A DNA stretch of 49,894 nt, from positions 1-49,894 of the forward strand of contig PKWL01000097.1 in the NCBI GenBank assembly GCA_003133225.1, in the 5' to 3' direction. Origin of the DNA: Janthinobacterium sp. (GTDB lineage Bacteria; Pseudomonadota; Gammaproteobacteria; Burkholderiales; Burkholderiaceae_D). The first letter of the stretch is position 1. The number at the start of each line of letters is the position of its first letter. Shown here piece after piece: positions 42,186 through 49,894 of the stretch. A program made the translations under genes and the position numbers. The notes beneath the pieces are model-generated. The model saw only the letters and a list, made by a program, of their open reading frames with translations, was not told the DNA's origin and made no database searches.

Positions 42186-42954
42186 CAGCAATCTGCCGGC
42201 GCTTAGCCAGCAAATTACCGAACTGGTGCTAGCTGGCTCGCTTGGCCACGCCGAGCAGGCCTTTGCCGATGCGGCCGATATTTACGGCGATCTGGCCGTC
42301 GTCGAAGTGCTGGCCAGCATCCCGGCGCAAGTGACGGCGCTGCACTTGGCCGGTTTCGATGGCGGCAAAATGTCGCTGGCGACTTTACTGGTGCCGCCCA
42401 AGGCCTGGGCCGCCAGTCTGGCTTTTTTCGCCGCCACTTGGGCCGATGACCTGATCGAGGACGACCCGGAGCGTGTTGCCGAATCGCTGTTTGCCCATAT
42501 TCACGGCGTGGTGTTTTCAACGGATGACCCGGAGCGCCGCCGCGCGCTGCTGTCGGAGGCGTCGGCCACCGACTGGGGTGCGACCGTGTTTGCCATTCTG
42601 TTTTCGATGGCGCCCAAGGAAATCATGGAAGTGGCGGGCGAAATCCTGATCAAGGGCCCCTACATCACTGGCCAGACCTCATCGGACAATGACGTTGTGC
42701 CGCTGGCAATTGAACTTGCGCAAGCGAACGAGGACGGCTGGGACCGCGCCTTGTTTGAACTGTTCCCCGACTTCCGCCATAGCGGCGATTTGGTCGATGC
42801 CGAGTTCAGCGACGACCCCGACGAGGAGCCACAATTTTTGCAGCGCACTACCAAGGAGTTGTTGTACCGCCTGCGCAAGCAAGTGCCCACTTCGCGCAGC
42901 AGCATGGCCAAGCCAGGCGCTCGCCGCAGCCTAGGCACTGGAATTTTCAATTGA
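42175..42954 (+). CDS. Conserved protein of unknown function, second of three
   Basis: A 259-residue protein, mostly helical (LPALSQQITELVLAGSLGHA, LVPPKAWAASLAFFAATWAD, VFAILFSMAPKEIMEVAGEI) with an acidic stretch DAEFSDDPDEEPQF and a basic tail. ATG 42175 lies inside the end of the preceding gene and the stop overlaps the next start. The frame is open back to 41695, but that part runs opposite the real first gene's frame and has the Arg/Ser/Trp-rich composition of a shadow. No family recognised. Confidence 0.72.
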   Translation: MVNNSNLPALSQQITELVLAGSLGHAEQAFADAADIYGDLAVVEVLASIPAQVTALHLAGFDGGKMSLATLLVPPKAWAASLAFFAATWADDLIEDDPERVAESLFAHIHGVVFSTDDPERRRALLSEASATDWGATVFAILFSMAPKEIMEVAGEILIKGPYITGQTSSDNDVVPLAIELAQANEDGWDRALFELFPDFRHSGDLVDAEFSDDPDEEPQFLQRTTKELLYRLRKQVPTSRSSMAKPGARRSLGTGIFN

Positions 42955-43847
42955 CGCCGTTGCTGGTGGAACCGATGCTGCCGGCCATCATTGTCGAGAA
43001 TCTGCCGCGCCTGGTGCGGGCGATCCGGTTGTTGGCGGCCGATGCGCGGCCGGACGCCGCCGTCAATCTGGCCGACGAACTGGCGGGCATCACGGCCATG
43101 GTGGCGGAAAAATTTACCAACGACCGGACCGCCGAAGGAATCCAGAAGGCGCTGTACCTGACAGTGGGCGGTGTTTCGTTGGGCCTGGACGAGGCACTTA
43201 AACATGAAGGTGACTCGGCCGCCCTCGATTTTCTCGTTGAGCACGGCGCTGAACATGCCTTTCAGGCCGGTTATCGCCTGATCCGCGAGCTGTCCCAGCT
43301 GCCAGAGGATGCCCTGGTCGGCGAATATGATCAAGACCCCGTCTACCTGCAGCGCCGTCTGCGCGACCTGTTTGTCGATATATGCAGCGCCGATCCGAAC
43401 CAGAACTGGAATGGGCCGGAAAAATACGCGCTTCAGCTCAAGCAGCGCAAGGATGTGCAAGCTATCGTGCGCCTGGCTAACTGGCTGCGTCGCCACAACG
43501 AGCGCGGGCCGGTCATCGACACCGACCTAAATGCGGAAGGGGTGATCGCGCTGGCCGTCATATTTGCCATCGAGGGCGGCGGCAAGATCGTTGCGCGCAC
43601 CGGGCAAAAGGAGTTCGAGCGCTTCGTCAGAGCCGTGCGCGCAAACAAGCCCGACTTTGAGGAGGGCTGGGCGGCGCTGCGCGCCAGGGTGCCGGCGCAG
43701 CACCAGGCCGTGCTGCTTGAACGCATCGAGGCTTACCGCGCGAGCTGCAGCGTGATTCACAAGGTCCTGACCCGAGCTAGCATGAAGAGCCTGTTTGAGG
43801 AGCTGGAAAATTACGCCGGTTTCGAGCTCGACGCCGACTACTCTTAA
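42951..43847 (+). CDS. Conserved protein of unknown function, third of three
   Basis: A 298-residue helical protein (IVENLPRLVRAIRLLAADAR, GIQKALYLTVGGVSLGLDEA, QAIVRLANWLRRHNERGPVI, FERFVRAVRANKPDFEEGWA). The start is TTG 42951, overlapping the previous TGA (TTGA), or ATG 42975. No catalytic motif or known domain is seen. Its overlap with the second gene indicates a fixed stoichiometric unit. Confidence 0.72.
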   Translation: MTPLLVEPMLPAIIVENLPRLVRAIRLLAADARPDAAVNLADELAGITAMVAEKFTNDRTAEGIQKALYLTVGGVSLGLDEALKHEGDSAALDFLVEHGAEHAFQAGYRLIRELSQLPEDALVGEYDQDPVYLQRRLRDLFVDICSADPNQNWNGPEKYALQLKQRKDVQAIVRLANWLRRHNERGPVIDTDLNAEGVIALAVIFAIEGGGKIVARTGQKEFERFVRAVRANKPDFEEGWAALRARVPAQHQAVLLERIEAYRASCSVIHKVLTRASMKSLFEELENYAGFELDADYS

Positions 43848-43901
43848 TGTCCCGTTCAATACGGGCCCCGCGCCGTAACTGCGATCTGTTCGTGGAATTT
43901 C

Positions 43902-44648
43902 ATGTGGCCCTATCCTAAAATTATTGCCCATCGCGGTGGCGGCACGCTGGCGCCGGAAAACACGCTTGCCGCGTTGCGCTGTGGCCTTGCCTACGGGTTT
44001 CGGGCGGTCGAGTTCGATGTGATGTTGTCGAAGGACGGTATTGGCATGGTGCTGCACGATCCTGAGCTGGGGCGCACGGTCAGGGGTATGGGCCATGTGT
44101 CCGACCATAGCGCCAGCGAGTTGGCGGCGATGGATGCCGGCAGCTGGTTCAGCGCGCAATTTAAGGATGAGACAGTGCCCACCTTCGAGCAATTTATCGG
44201 CTATTGCAAGTCGCAGCACATTTGGATGAATGTCGAAATCAAGCCGGCGCCCGGGTTCGAAGCGCAAACGGGGCGCGTGGTGGCAGCGCTAACACGCGCG
44301 CATTTCGCCAATGAAATTGCGGCCGGCGATCCGGCGCGATTGCCATTGCTGGCCTCGTTTAGTGCCGATGCCTTGATGGCGGCGCGGGCGGTGGCGCCGC
44401 AGCTGCCGCGTGCCTGGCTGGCTGAGCGCATCCCCGTCGACTGGCAGGTGCAAGTCGATGCGCTCGGCGCCGTCGCTTTGCACACCAATCACGAACACTT
44501 GACGCCGGCTGCAACGCAGGCGCTCAATCGAGCGGGCGTCGGTTTATTTTGTTACACCGTCAACGACCCGGATCGGGCCCGCGACATCCTGGCCTGGGGT
44601 GTTGATGGCTTTTGCACCGACCGCATCGATTTGATCGGGCCGGTTTGA
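43902..44648 (+). CDS. Glycerophosphodiester phosphodiesterase
   Basis: A 248-residue cytoplasmic enzyme (UgpQ type) hydrolysing glycerophosphodiesters to glycerol 3-phosphate and an alcohol. Motifs: [37 protein letters not shown] with the metal-binding E, D and H, and the C-terminal barrel strand [11 protein letters not shown]. No signal peptide. It sits 54 bp after the unknown-gene trio and before alaS. Confidence 0.93.
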   Translation: MWPYPKIIAHRGGGTLAPENTLAALRCGLAYGFRAVEFDVMLSKDGIGMVLHDPELGRTVRGMGHVSDHSASELAAMDAGSWFSAQFKDETVPTFEQFIGYCKSQHIWMNVEIKPAPGFEAQTGRVVAALTRAHFANEIAAGDPARLPLLASFSADALMAARAVAPQLPRAWLAERIPVDWQVQVDALGAVALHTNHEHLTPAATQALNRAGVGLFCYTVNDPDRARDILAWGVDGFCTDRIDLIGPV

Positions 44649-44824
44649 CGTCGTCCCGCGCCAGCGGCATCAGGTCTAACTTTCACGCCAATTTGGTGCG
44701 GATAAATCCTTTGCGCAATTGGCGCTGCGGCGTTGCCGCCGTCGTCCAACGGTCCAATGCCGCCTCTATTTGGAGCATACTTATCACGTATAATCAACTG
44801 CCTGCTACTTTTGCCAAAAAAAAC

Positions 44825-47434
44825 ATGAAATCATCTGAAATCCGCGACAAATTCCTCAAATTTTTCGAATCGAAAGGTCATTCTATTGTCCGTTCCAGTC
44901 CGCTGGTACCCGGCAATGACCCGACCATGTTGTTGACCAATAGCGGGATGGTGCAGTTTAAGGACGTCTTCCTCGGCCTCGATACGCGGCCGTATTCGCG
45001 CGCCACTTCGGTGCAGCGCTGCGTGCGCGCTGGCGGCAAGCACAATGATCTGGAAAACGTTGGTTATACCGCACGTCACCATACGTTCTTTGAAATGCTG
45101 GGCAATTTCAGCTTCGGCGATTATTTCAAGCGTGCAGCAATCGAGTACGCGTGGGAATTGCTAACCGAGGTCTACAAACTGTCGCCCGCAAAATTATGGG
45201 TCACGGTGTACTACGAAGATGACGAAGCGTACGACGTCTGGAACAAGGAAATCGGCGTGCCGGCCGATCGCATCATCCGTATTGGGGACAACAAGGGTGC
45301 CCGTTATGCATCAGACAATTTCTGGCAAATGGCCGACACCGGCCCTTGCGGGCCATGCAGCGAGATTTTTTACGACCATGGCCCGGAAATCTGGGGCGGC
45401 CCCCCTGGCAGCCCGGAAGAAGACGGTGACCGTTATATCGAAATCTGGAATCTGGTGTTCATGCAGTTCAATCGCGACGAGCACGGCAATATGTCGCGCT
45501 TGCCGAAGCCGTGCGTCGATACGGGCATGGGCCTCGAGCGCTTGGCGGCGGTGCTGCAACATGTGCACAGCAATTACGAAATCGACCTGTTCCAGCACCT
45601 GATCGCGGCTGCCGCGCGCGAAACCGGCGCTACTGACCTGACCAACAATTCACTTAAGGTGATGGCCGACCACATCCGTGCGTCCGCGTTCCTAATCGTC
45701 GATGGCATCATCCCCGGCAGCGAAGGCCACGGCTACGTGCTGCGCCGCATTATCCGCCGCGCGTTGCGCCACGGCCACAAGCTGGGACAGAACAAACCAT
45801 TTTTCTACAAACTGGTGGCCGATCTGGTCAGCGAAATGGGTGCCGCTTATCCGGAGTTGGTTGAAGCCCAGTCGCGCGTCGAGCACGTGCTCAAACAGGA
45901 AGAGGAGCGTTTCGGCGAGACGCTCGAACATGGCATGAAGCTGCTGGAAGCGCAACTGGCAAATGATGGCAAGCACCTCGATGGCGCGACCGCGTTTACC
46001 CTGTACGACACCTACGGTTTCCCGCTCGACCTGACCGCCGATATTTGCCGGGAACGCCATGTGACGCTCGATGAAGCCGGCTTCACGGCGGCCATGGAAC
46101 AGCAAAGGAAGACGGCGCGTGCCGCCGGCAAGTTCAAGATGGCGGCCGGGGTAGAATATTCGGGCCGAAAAACCGCGTTCGTCGGCTATGACCAGCTGGG
46201 CCATGCGAGCGAGGTCATCGCGATGTATGTCAATGGCGTTCCGGTGCAGCAACTCCAAGCCGGGCAGTCAGGCATCGTTGTCCTCGATACCACCCCGTTT
46301 TACGCTGAGTCCGGCGGTCAAGTGGGTGATCGAGGTACGGTCAAGGGGGCGGGCGGCGCGTTCGAGGTGGAAGATACCTTGAAGATCCAAGCCGACGTGT
46401 TCGGTCACCATGGCGTGCTAACGCAAGGAGTGCTGAAAGTGGGCGATCAGGTCGCCGCGCAAGTAGACCAAGAACTGCGCGCGCGCACTATCCGAAATCA
46501 TTCGGCGACACACTTGATGCACAAGGCGCTACGCGAAGTGCTGGGCGGCCATGTGGCGCAAAAAGGCTCACTCGTCGACGGCGAAAAGACCCGTTTCGAC
46601 TTCAGCCACAATGCGCCGTTGACGGCCGACGAGATCGTGCAGGTGGAAACCATCGTCAACCGCGAGATCCTTGAAAACCACGCCACGCGCGTGCAGATTA
46701 TGTCATTTGACGATGCCGTCAAGCATGGCGCGATGGCCTTGTTTGGCGAAAAATATGGCGATGAAGTGCGGGTGATGGACATCGGCAGCTCGCGTGAGCT
46801 GTGCGGCGGCGTCCACGTCAGCCGCAGCGGTGACATTGGCCTGTTTAAAATCATTGCCGAGAGCGGTGTTGCGGCCGGCATCCGTCGCGTGGAAGCGGTG
46901 ACGGGCGAAGGCGCATTGGCGCTTGTGCAAACCATGTATCGCCGCATGAGCGAGGCCGCAAGCGCTTTGAAGACCCATCCTGACGAGCTGATCCAGCGCA
47001 TCTTGCAAGGGCAAGATCAGGTCAAGACGCTGGAAAAGGAGCTGGCGGCCCTGAAGTCCAAAATGGCGGCAGGGCAAGGCGACGACCTGCTGACCCAGGC
47101 CGTCGATGTCAATGGCATCAAGGTGCTGGCAGCGATCCTGGACGGCGCCGACGTGGCCCGCTTGCGCGAGACTGTCGATAGGTTGAAAGACAAGCTGAAA
47201 TCGGCGGCGATCGTATTGGCCAGTGTGGCCGACGGCAAGGTGAACCTAATTGCCGGCGTTACTGCCAATGCCACGTCGAGGGTGAAAGCAGGCGAACTGG
47301 TTAACTTTGTGGCCCAACAAGTGGGCGGCAAAGGCGGCGGGCGGGCCGATATGGCGCAGGCGGGCGGTACTGATCCGAGCGCTTTGGCGCACGCTTTGGG
47401 TGGCGTTGCAGCATGGGTGGGCCAACGCCCATAG
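44825..47434 (+). CDS. alaS: Alanyl-tRNA synthetase
   Basis: An 869-residue class II synthetase with all expected parts: the aminoacylation core ([54 protein letters not shown]), the tRNA-recognition region, the editing domain with zinc ligands [11 protein letters not shown] and CGGVHV, and the C-terminal C-Ala domain ending [23 protein letters not shown] 44825 matches family starts; the frame is open upstream into the preceding gene's end, which is ignored. A TATAAT at 44789-44794 lies ~30 bp upstream and is the likely -10. Confidence 0.97.
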   Translation: MKSSEIRDKFLKFFESKGHSIVRSSPLVPGNDPTMLLTNSGMVQFKDVFLGLDTRPYSRATSVQRCVRAGGKHNDLENVGYTARHHTFFEMLGNFSFGDYFKRAAIEYAWELLTEVYKLSPAKLWVTVYYEDDEAYDVWNKEIGVPADRIIRIGDNKGARYASDNFWQMADTGPCGPCSEIFYDHGPEIWGGPPGSPEEDGDRYIEIWNLVFMQFNRDEHGNMSRLPKPCVDTGMGLERLAAVLQHVHSNYEIDLFQHLIAAAARETGATDLTNNSLKVMADHIRASAFLIVDGIIPGSEGHGYVLRRIIRRALRHGHKLGQNKPFFYKLVADLVSEMGAAYPELVEAQSRVEHVLKQEEERFGETLEHGMKLLEAQLANDGKHLDGATAFTLYDTYGFPLDLTADICRERHVTLDEAGFTAAMEQQRKTARAAGKFKMAAGVEYSGRKTAFVGYDQLGHASEVIAMYVNGVPVQQLQAGQSGIVVLDTTPFYAESGGQVGDRGTVKGAGGAFEVEDTLKIQADVFGHHGVLTQGVLKVGDQVAAQVDQELRARTIRNHSATHLMHKALREVLGGHVAQKGSLVDGEKTRFDFSHNAPLTADEIVQVETIVNREILENHATRVQIMSFDDAVKHGAMALFGEKYGDEVRVMDIGSSRELCGGVHVSRSGDIGLFKIIAESGVAAGIRRVEAVTGEGALALVQTMYRRMSEAASALKTHPDELIQRILQGQDQVKTLEKELAALKSKMAAGQGDDLLTQAVDVNGIKVLAAILDGADVARLRETVDRLKDKLKSAAIVLASVADGKVNLIAGVTANATSRVKAGELVNFVAQQVGGKGGGRADMAQAGGTDPSALAHALGGVAAWVGQRP

Positions 47435-47438
47435 GAAA

Positions 47439-47463
47439 GGGGGGCAGCTTCGGCTTGCCCCTG
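47439..47463 (+). terminator. Hairpin after alaS
   Basis: GGGGCAGC-TTCG-GC(T)TGCCCC with a stable TTCG tetraloop and one bulge, starting 5 bp after the stop. No T run follows, so it could be a weak terminator or an mRNA 3' stabiliser. Confidence 0.6.
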
Positions 47464-47597
47464 TGTAAGCTTGTCAGAAGGGAATTGCCGTTGTGATGTA
47501 ACAACAGAAAAAGATGAATTTTGGTGCAGCGCGTCAATTATCCATAAATGGAGTAGTATGGCAAAAATCAGTACACCATAATTACAGCGAGATATTG

Positions 47598-47855
47598 ATG
47601 AGCGAGACATTACTTGGCACCGAGATCATGGAAATCCACAAAGAAGTCGACGCCCGGGGCTTGAACTGCCCGTTGCCGATCCTGAAGGCAAAGAAAGCGC
47701 TGTCGGAATTGCAAAGCGGAGAAGTGTTGCGCATCATCGCCACCGACCCGGGCTCGGTGCGTGACTTCCAAGCCTTTGCGAAACAAACGGGCAATGTCTT
47801 ATTGTCCCAGGTGCAAGATGGCAGGGAATTTACCTTTTTAATGCGCCGCAAATAA
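47598..47855 (+). CDS. TusA-family sulfurtransferase-like protein
   Basis: An 85-residue SirA/TusA-fold protein with the signature DARGLNCPLPILKAKKAL, whose cysteine accepts sulfane sulfur, and TDPGSVRDFQAFAKQTGN. TusA proteins relay sulfur for tRNA thiolation and other uses. ATG 47598 is preferred; ATG 47628 (MEIHKEVDARG) would match shorter relatives. It is monocistronic. Confidence 0.9.
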   Translation: MSETLLGTEIMEIHKEVDARGLNCPLPILKAKKALSELQSGEVLRIIATDPGSVRDFQAFAKQTGNVLLSQVQDGREFTFLMRRK

Positions 47856-48040
47856 TTACCTGCCCGCTCCAAGAGCACGGCGCATGTTCCCCCAAAGGTG
47901 TCTTTTCCAAGCGCTCAGACATCTTTTTTTCGATAAAGAAATCGCACGGTCGTGCTTTAATTCTGTGGGTCGTTTGATTTTCTCTTATAATCTAGCCCAC
48001 ATTCGGTCCCTCATCTTTATTTTTTCCCAAAGGCATAGCT

Positions 48041-48790
48041 ATGAAAGTCTTGGTACCCGTCAAACGCGTGATCGACTACAACGTCAAGGTTCGCGTCAAA
48101 AGCGACGGCTCGGGCGTCGATAGCGCCAACGTCAAAATGTCGATGAACCCTTTCGATGAGATTGCACTGGAAGAAGCCATGCGTTTGAAGGAAGCGGGCA
48201 AAGTCACGGAAGTGATCGCCGTTTCATGCGGCGTGGCCCAGTGCCAGGAAACGCTGCGCACGGCTCTAGCCATCGGCGCCGACCGCGCCATTCTCGTTGA
48301 AGCCGGGGCCGATCTGGAGCCGCTCGCGGTAGCCAAGCTGATTCGGGCCTTGGCCGACAAGGAACAGCCGCACTTGATCATTTTGGGCAAGCAGGCGATC
48401 GACGACGACAGCAACCAGACCGGTCAGATGCTTGCGGCCCTGTTGGGCTGGCCGCAAGCGACGTTCGCATCCAAAGTGGTGCTCGACAACGACAAGATCA
48501 CCGTCACCCGCGAAGTCGATGGCGGTCTGGAAACGCTGGCGCTGACCTTGCCGGCCATTGTGACCACCGACTTGCGTCTCAATGAGCCGCGCTATGTGAC
48601 TTTGCCCAACATCATGAAAGCGAAGAAGAAGCCGCTCGACATCGTTACGCCGGAATCCCTGGGGGTTGACTGCACGGCGCGCCTGTTGACCTTGAAAGTG
48701 GTCGAGCCGGCCAAGCGCAGCGCCGGCATCATGGTGCCCGATGTGGCGACCCTGGTGGCCAAACTGCGCGACGAAGCCAAAGTCATCTAG
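48041..48790 (+). CDS. etfB: Electron transfer flavoprotein, beta subunit
   Basis: A 249-residue subunit ([59 protein letters not shown], which binds [23 protein letters not shown], which includes the recognition loop for acyl-CoA dehydrogenases). With EtfA it carries electrons from acyl-CoA dehydrogenases to the quinone pool. A TATAAT at 47986-47991 lies ~50 bp upstream. The alpha gene follows after 63 bp. Confidence 0.96.
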   Translation: MKVLVPVKRVIDYNVKVRVKSDGSGVDSANVKMSMNPFDEIALEEAMRLKEAGKVTEVIAVSCGVAQCQETLRTALAIGADRAILVEAGADLEPLAVAKLIRALADKEQPHLIILGKQAIDDDSNQTGQMLAALLGWPQATFASKVVLDNDKITVTREVDGGLETLALTLPAIVTTDLRLNEPRYVTLPNIMKAKKKPLDIVTPESLGVDCTARLLTLKVVEPAKRSAGIMVPDVATLVAKLRDEAKVI

Positions 48791-48853
48791 GCACCATTCT
48801 TTTCAACGTGAGGGTGGCGGGCCGGTCCTGCTGCCGAAAAATTAGGAACCACC

Positions 48854-49786
48854 ATGGTCGCATTAGTTATTGCTGAACACGACAACGTAGCGTTAAAAGG
48901 AAGCACCCATCACACCATCAGCGCTGCGCTGCAATGCGCAGGCGAGGTGCATGTCCTGGTGGCCGGCAGCAATTGCGCCGCCGTGGCGGCGCAAGCGGCG
49001 CAGATTGCCGGCGTTGCCAAAGTGCTGGTGGCGGACGGCGCGCCGTTTGCCGATGGCTTGGCCGAAAACGTGGCCGAGCAAATTATCGCCATAGCCGAAG
49101 GCTATAGCCACATTCTGGCGCCCGCTACGGCCTACGGCAAGAACATCTTGCCGCGCGTCGCCGCCAGACTGGACGTGGCGCAGATCTCGGAAATCACCAA
49201 GGTGGATGGGCCCGACACCTTTGAGCGCCCGATCTACGCGGGAAACGCCATCGCCACCGTACAATCGCGCGACAAAATCAAGGTGATCACCGTTCGCGCC
49301 ACCGGTTTCGAGGCGGCGAGCGCCACTGGCGGCGCTGCCGCGACGCAAACTTTAAGCGCCGTTGCCGATTCCGGCAAATCGGTTTTCGTGAGTCGCGAAG
49401 TGGCCAAGTTGGATCGTCCGGAACTGACGGCCGCCAAAGTCATCGTGTCGGGCGGGCGCGGCCTCGGCTCGGCCGAGAACTTCAAGGTGCTCGAACCGCT
49501 GGCCGACCGCCTCGGCGCGGCGATGGGCGCCTCGCGCGCCGCGGTCGATGCCGGCTACGTGCCAAATGACTGGCAGGTGGGTCAGACCGGCAAGATCGTC
49601 GCGCCCACCCTCTACATCGCGGTCGGCATTTCGGGTGCGATCCAGCATCTGGCCGGGATGAAGGACTCGAAGACGATCGTCGCCATCAACAAGGATCCCG
49701 AAGCGCCCATCTTCGCGGTGGCCGATTACGGCATCGTCGGCGATCTGTTTGACATCGTGCCCGAGTTGGTCAAAGCATTGGGTTAA
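48854..49786 (+). CDS. etfA: Electron transfer flavoprotein, alpha subunit
   Basis: A 310-residue FAD-binding subunit ([40 protein letters not shown] mid region; [60 protein letters not shown]). The C-terminal FAD site is complete. It pairs with EtfB upstream, and an acyl-CoA dehydrogenase gene begins 71 bp downstream. Confidence 0.96.
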   Translation: MVALVIAEHDNVALKGSTHHTISAALQCAGEVHVLVAGSNCAAVAAQAAQIAGVAKVLVADGAPFADGLAENVAEQIIAIAEGYSHILAPATAYGKNILPRVAARLDVAQISEITKVDGPDTFERPIYAGNAIATVQSRDKIKVITVRATGFEAASATGGAAATQTLSAVADSGKSVFVSREVAKLDRPELTAAKVIVSGGRGLGSAENFKVLEPLADRLGAAMGASRAAVDAGYVPNDWQVGQTGKIVAPTLYIAVGISGAIQHLAGMKDSKTIVAINKDPEAPIFAVADYGIVGDLFDIVPELVKALG

Positions 49787-49812
49787 GTCAAGCGCACACA
49801 TACACTCTTCAC

Positions 49813-49844
49813 GAGCCACGCCCTTGCCGGGCGTGGCTCATTTT
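49813..49844 (+). terminator. Strong hairpin after etfA
   Basis: GAGCCACGCCC-TTGCC-GGGCGTGGCTC, an 11-bp perfect stem followed by ATTTTC. It lies between etfA and the acyl-CoA dehydrogenase start 14 bp further on, so it may be a full terminator or an attenuator that lowers expression of the next gene. Confidence 0.8.
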
Positions 49845-49857
49845 CTTGGAAAATCAA

Positions 49858-49894
49858 ATGAGCTATCTGCCGCCCCTAAAAGAAATGTTGTTCG
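49858..49894 (+). CDS. Acyl-CoA dehydrogenase, N-terminal start (partial)
   Basis: Only the first 12 codons (MSYLPPLKEMLF) are in the window. The pattern MSYxxPxKxMLF is typical of the first residues of FadE-like acyl-CoA dehydrogenases, and location after etfBA supports this. Confidence 0.7.
   Translation, partial: MSYLPPLKEMLF

Noticed and set aside
1..49894. CRISPR arrays, rRNA operons and further tRNA genes
   Set aside because: No regularly spaced repeats of CRISPR type, no rRNA-like sequence and no complete tRNA besides tRNA-Ser were seen; the two tRNA-like repeats lack the 5' half.

Overview
The window looks like chromosome of a betaproteobacterium, most likely Burkholderiales and probably Oxalobacteraceae (Massilia/Janthinobacterium type). 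This rests on the housekeeping genes (acs, pyrF type 2, sbcB, glnS, alaS, etfBA followed by an acyl-CoA dehydrogenase), moderately high GC outside the islands, and 3-hydroxybutyrate/acetoacetate metabolism genes. The genus is inference; no rRNA is present.

Region 1 (1-14,080) is an integrative island array. The 3' end of acs is followed by an intact tRNA-Ser(GGA) gene at 498-588. The last ~52 bp of tRNA-proximal sequence recur as direct repeats at 6809-6861 and 11593-11644, so the tRNA end has served as attachment site for at least two tandem elements. Element A (about 600-6808) carries a zincin-like HEXXH protein, a 769-aa 2-oxoglutarate/Fe(II) oxygenase, a broken DEAD/DEAH helicase and a Fic protein with an N-terminal inhibitory motif. 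Element B (about 6862-11592) carries a frameshifted tyrosine integrase, a nucleotidyltransferase/HEPN pair with two operator-like palindromes over its start, two tandem lipoproteins, an IS3 scrap and a frameshifted exported protein. After the third repeat, the left end of element A recurs with the zincin gene deleted, followed by decayed transposases and 0.8 kb without genes.

Region 2 (14,084-17,489) is the most interesting block: a Cyc2-like fused monoheme cytochrome/outer-membrane barrel, a diheme c4-like lipoprotein cytochrome and two tandem YceI-family proteins, all on one strand. The first two parallel the cyc2-cyc1 pair of acidophilic iron oxidisers and suggest an outer-membrane-to-periplasm electron route.

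Region 3 (17,678-28,960) is accessory metabolism and regulation: 3-hydroxybutyrate dehydrogenase beside a remnant of acetoacetate decarboxylase, a TPR membrane protein, a DUF1059 protein, a MarR/HpaR regulator divergent from an acetyl-CoA hydrolase/CoA-transferase, a hybrid histidine kinase, an SDR dehydrogenase, and two fossils of IscB-type RNA-guided nuclease genes.

Region 4 (29,077-49,894) is mostly core: pyrF and sbcB (convergent), a cyclic-nucleotide-domain diguanylate cyclase, a metal-receptor protein, HPF/RaiA, DUF1345, an MFS exporter, a ferredoxin-reductase divergent from an NAD-binding protein with start codons 11 bp apart, glnS, a J-domain protein followed by three overlapping genes of unknown function, a glycerophosphodiesterase, alaS, a TusA-like protein, and etfBA leading into an acyl-CoA dehydrogenase. 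No CRISPR array or rRNA was seen.
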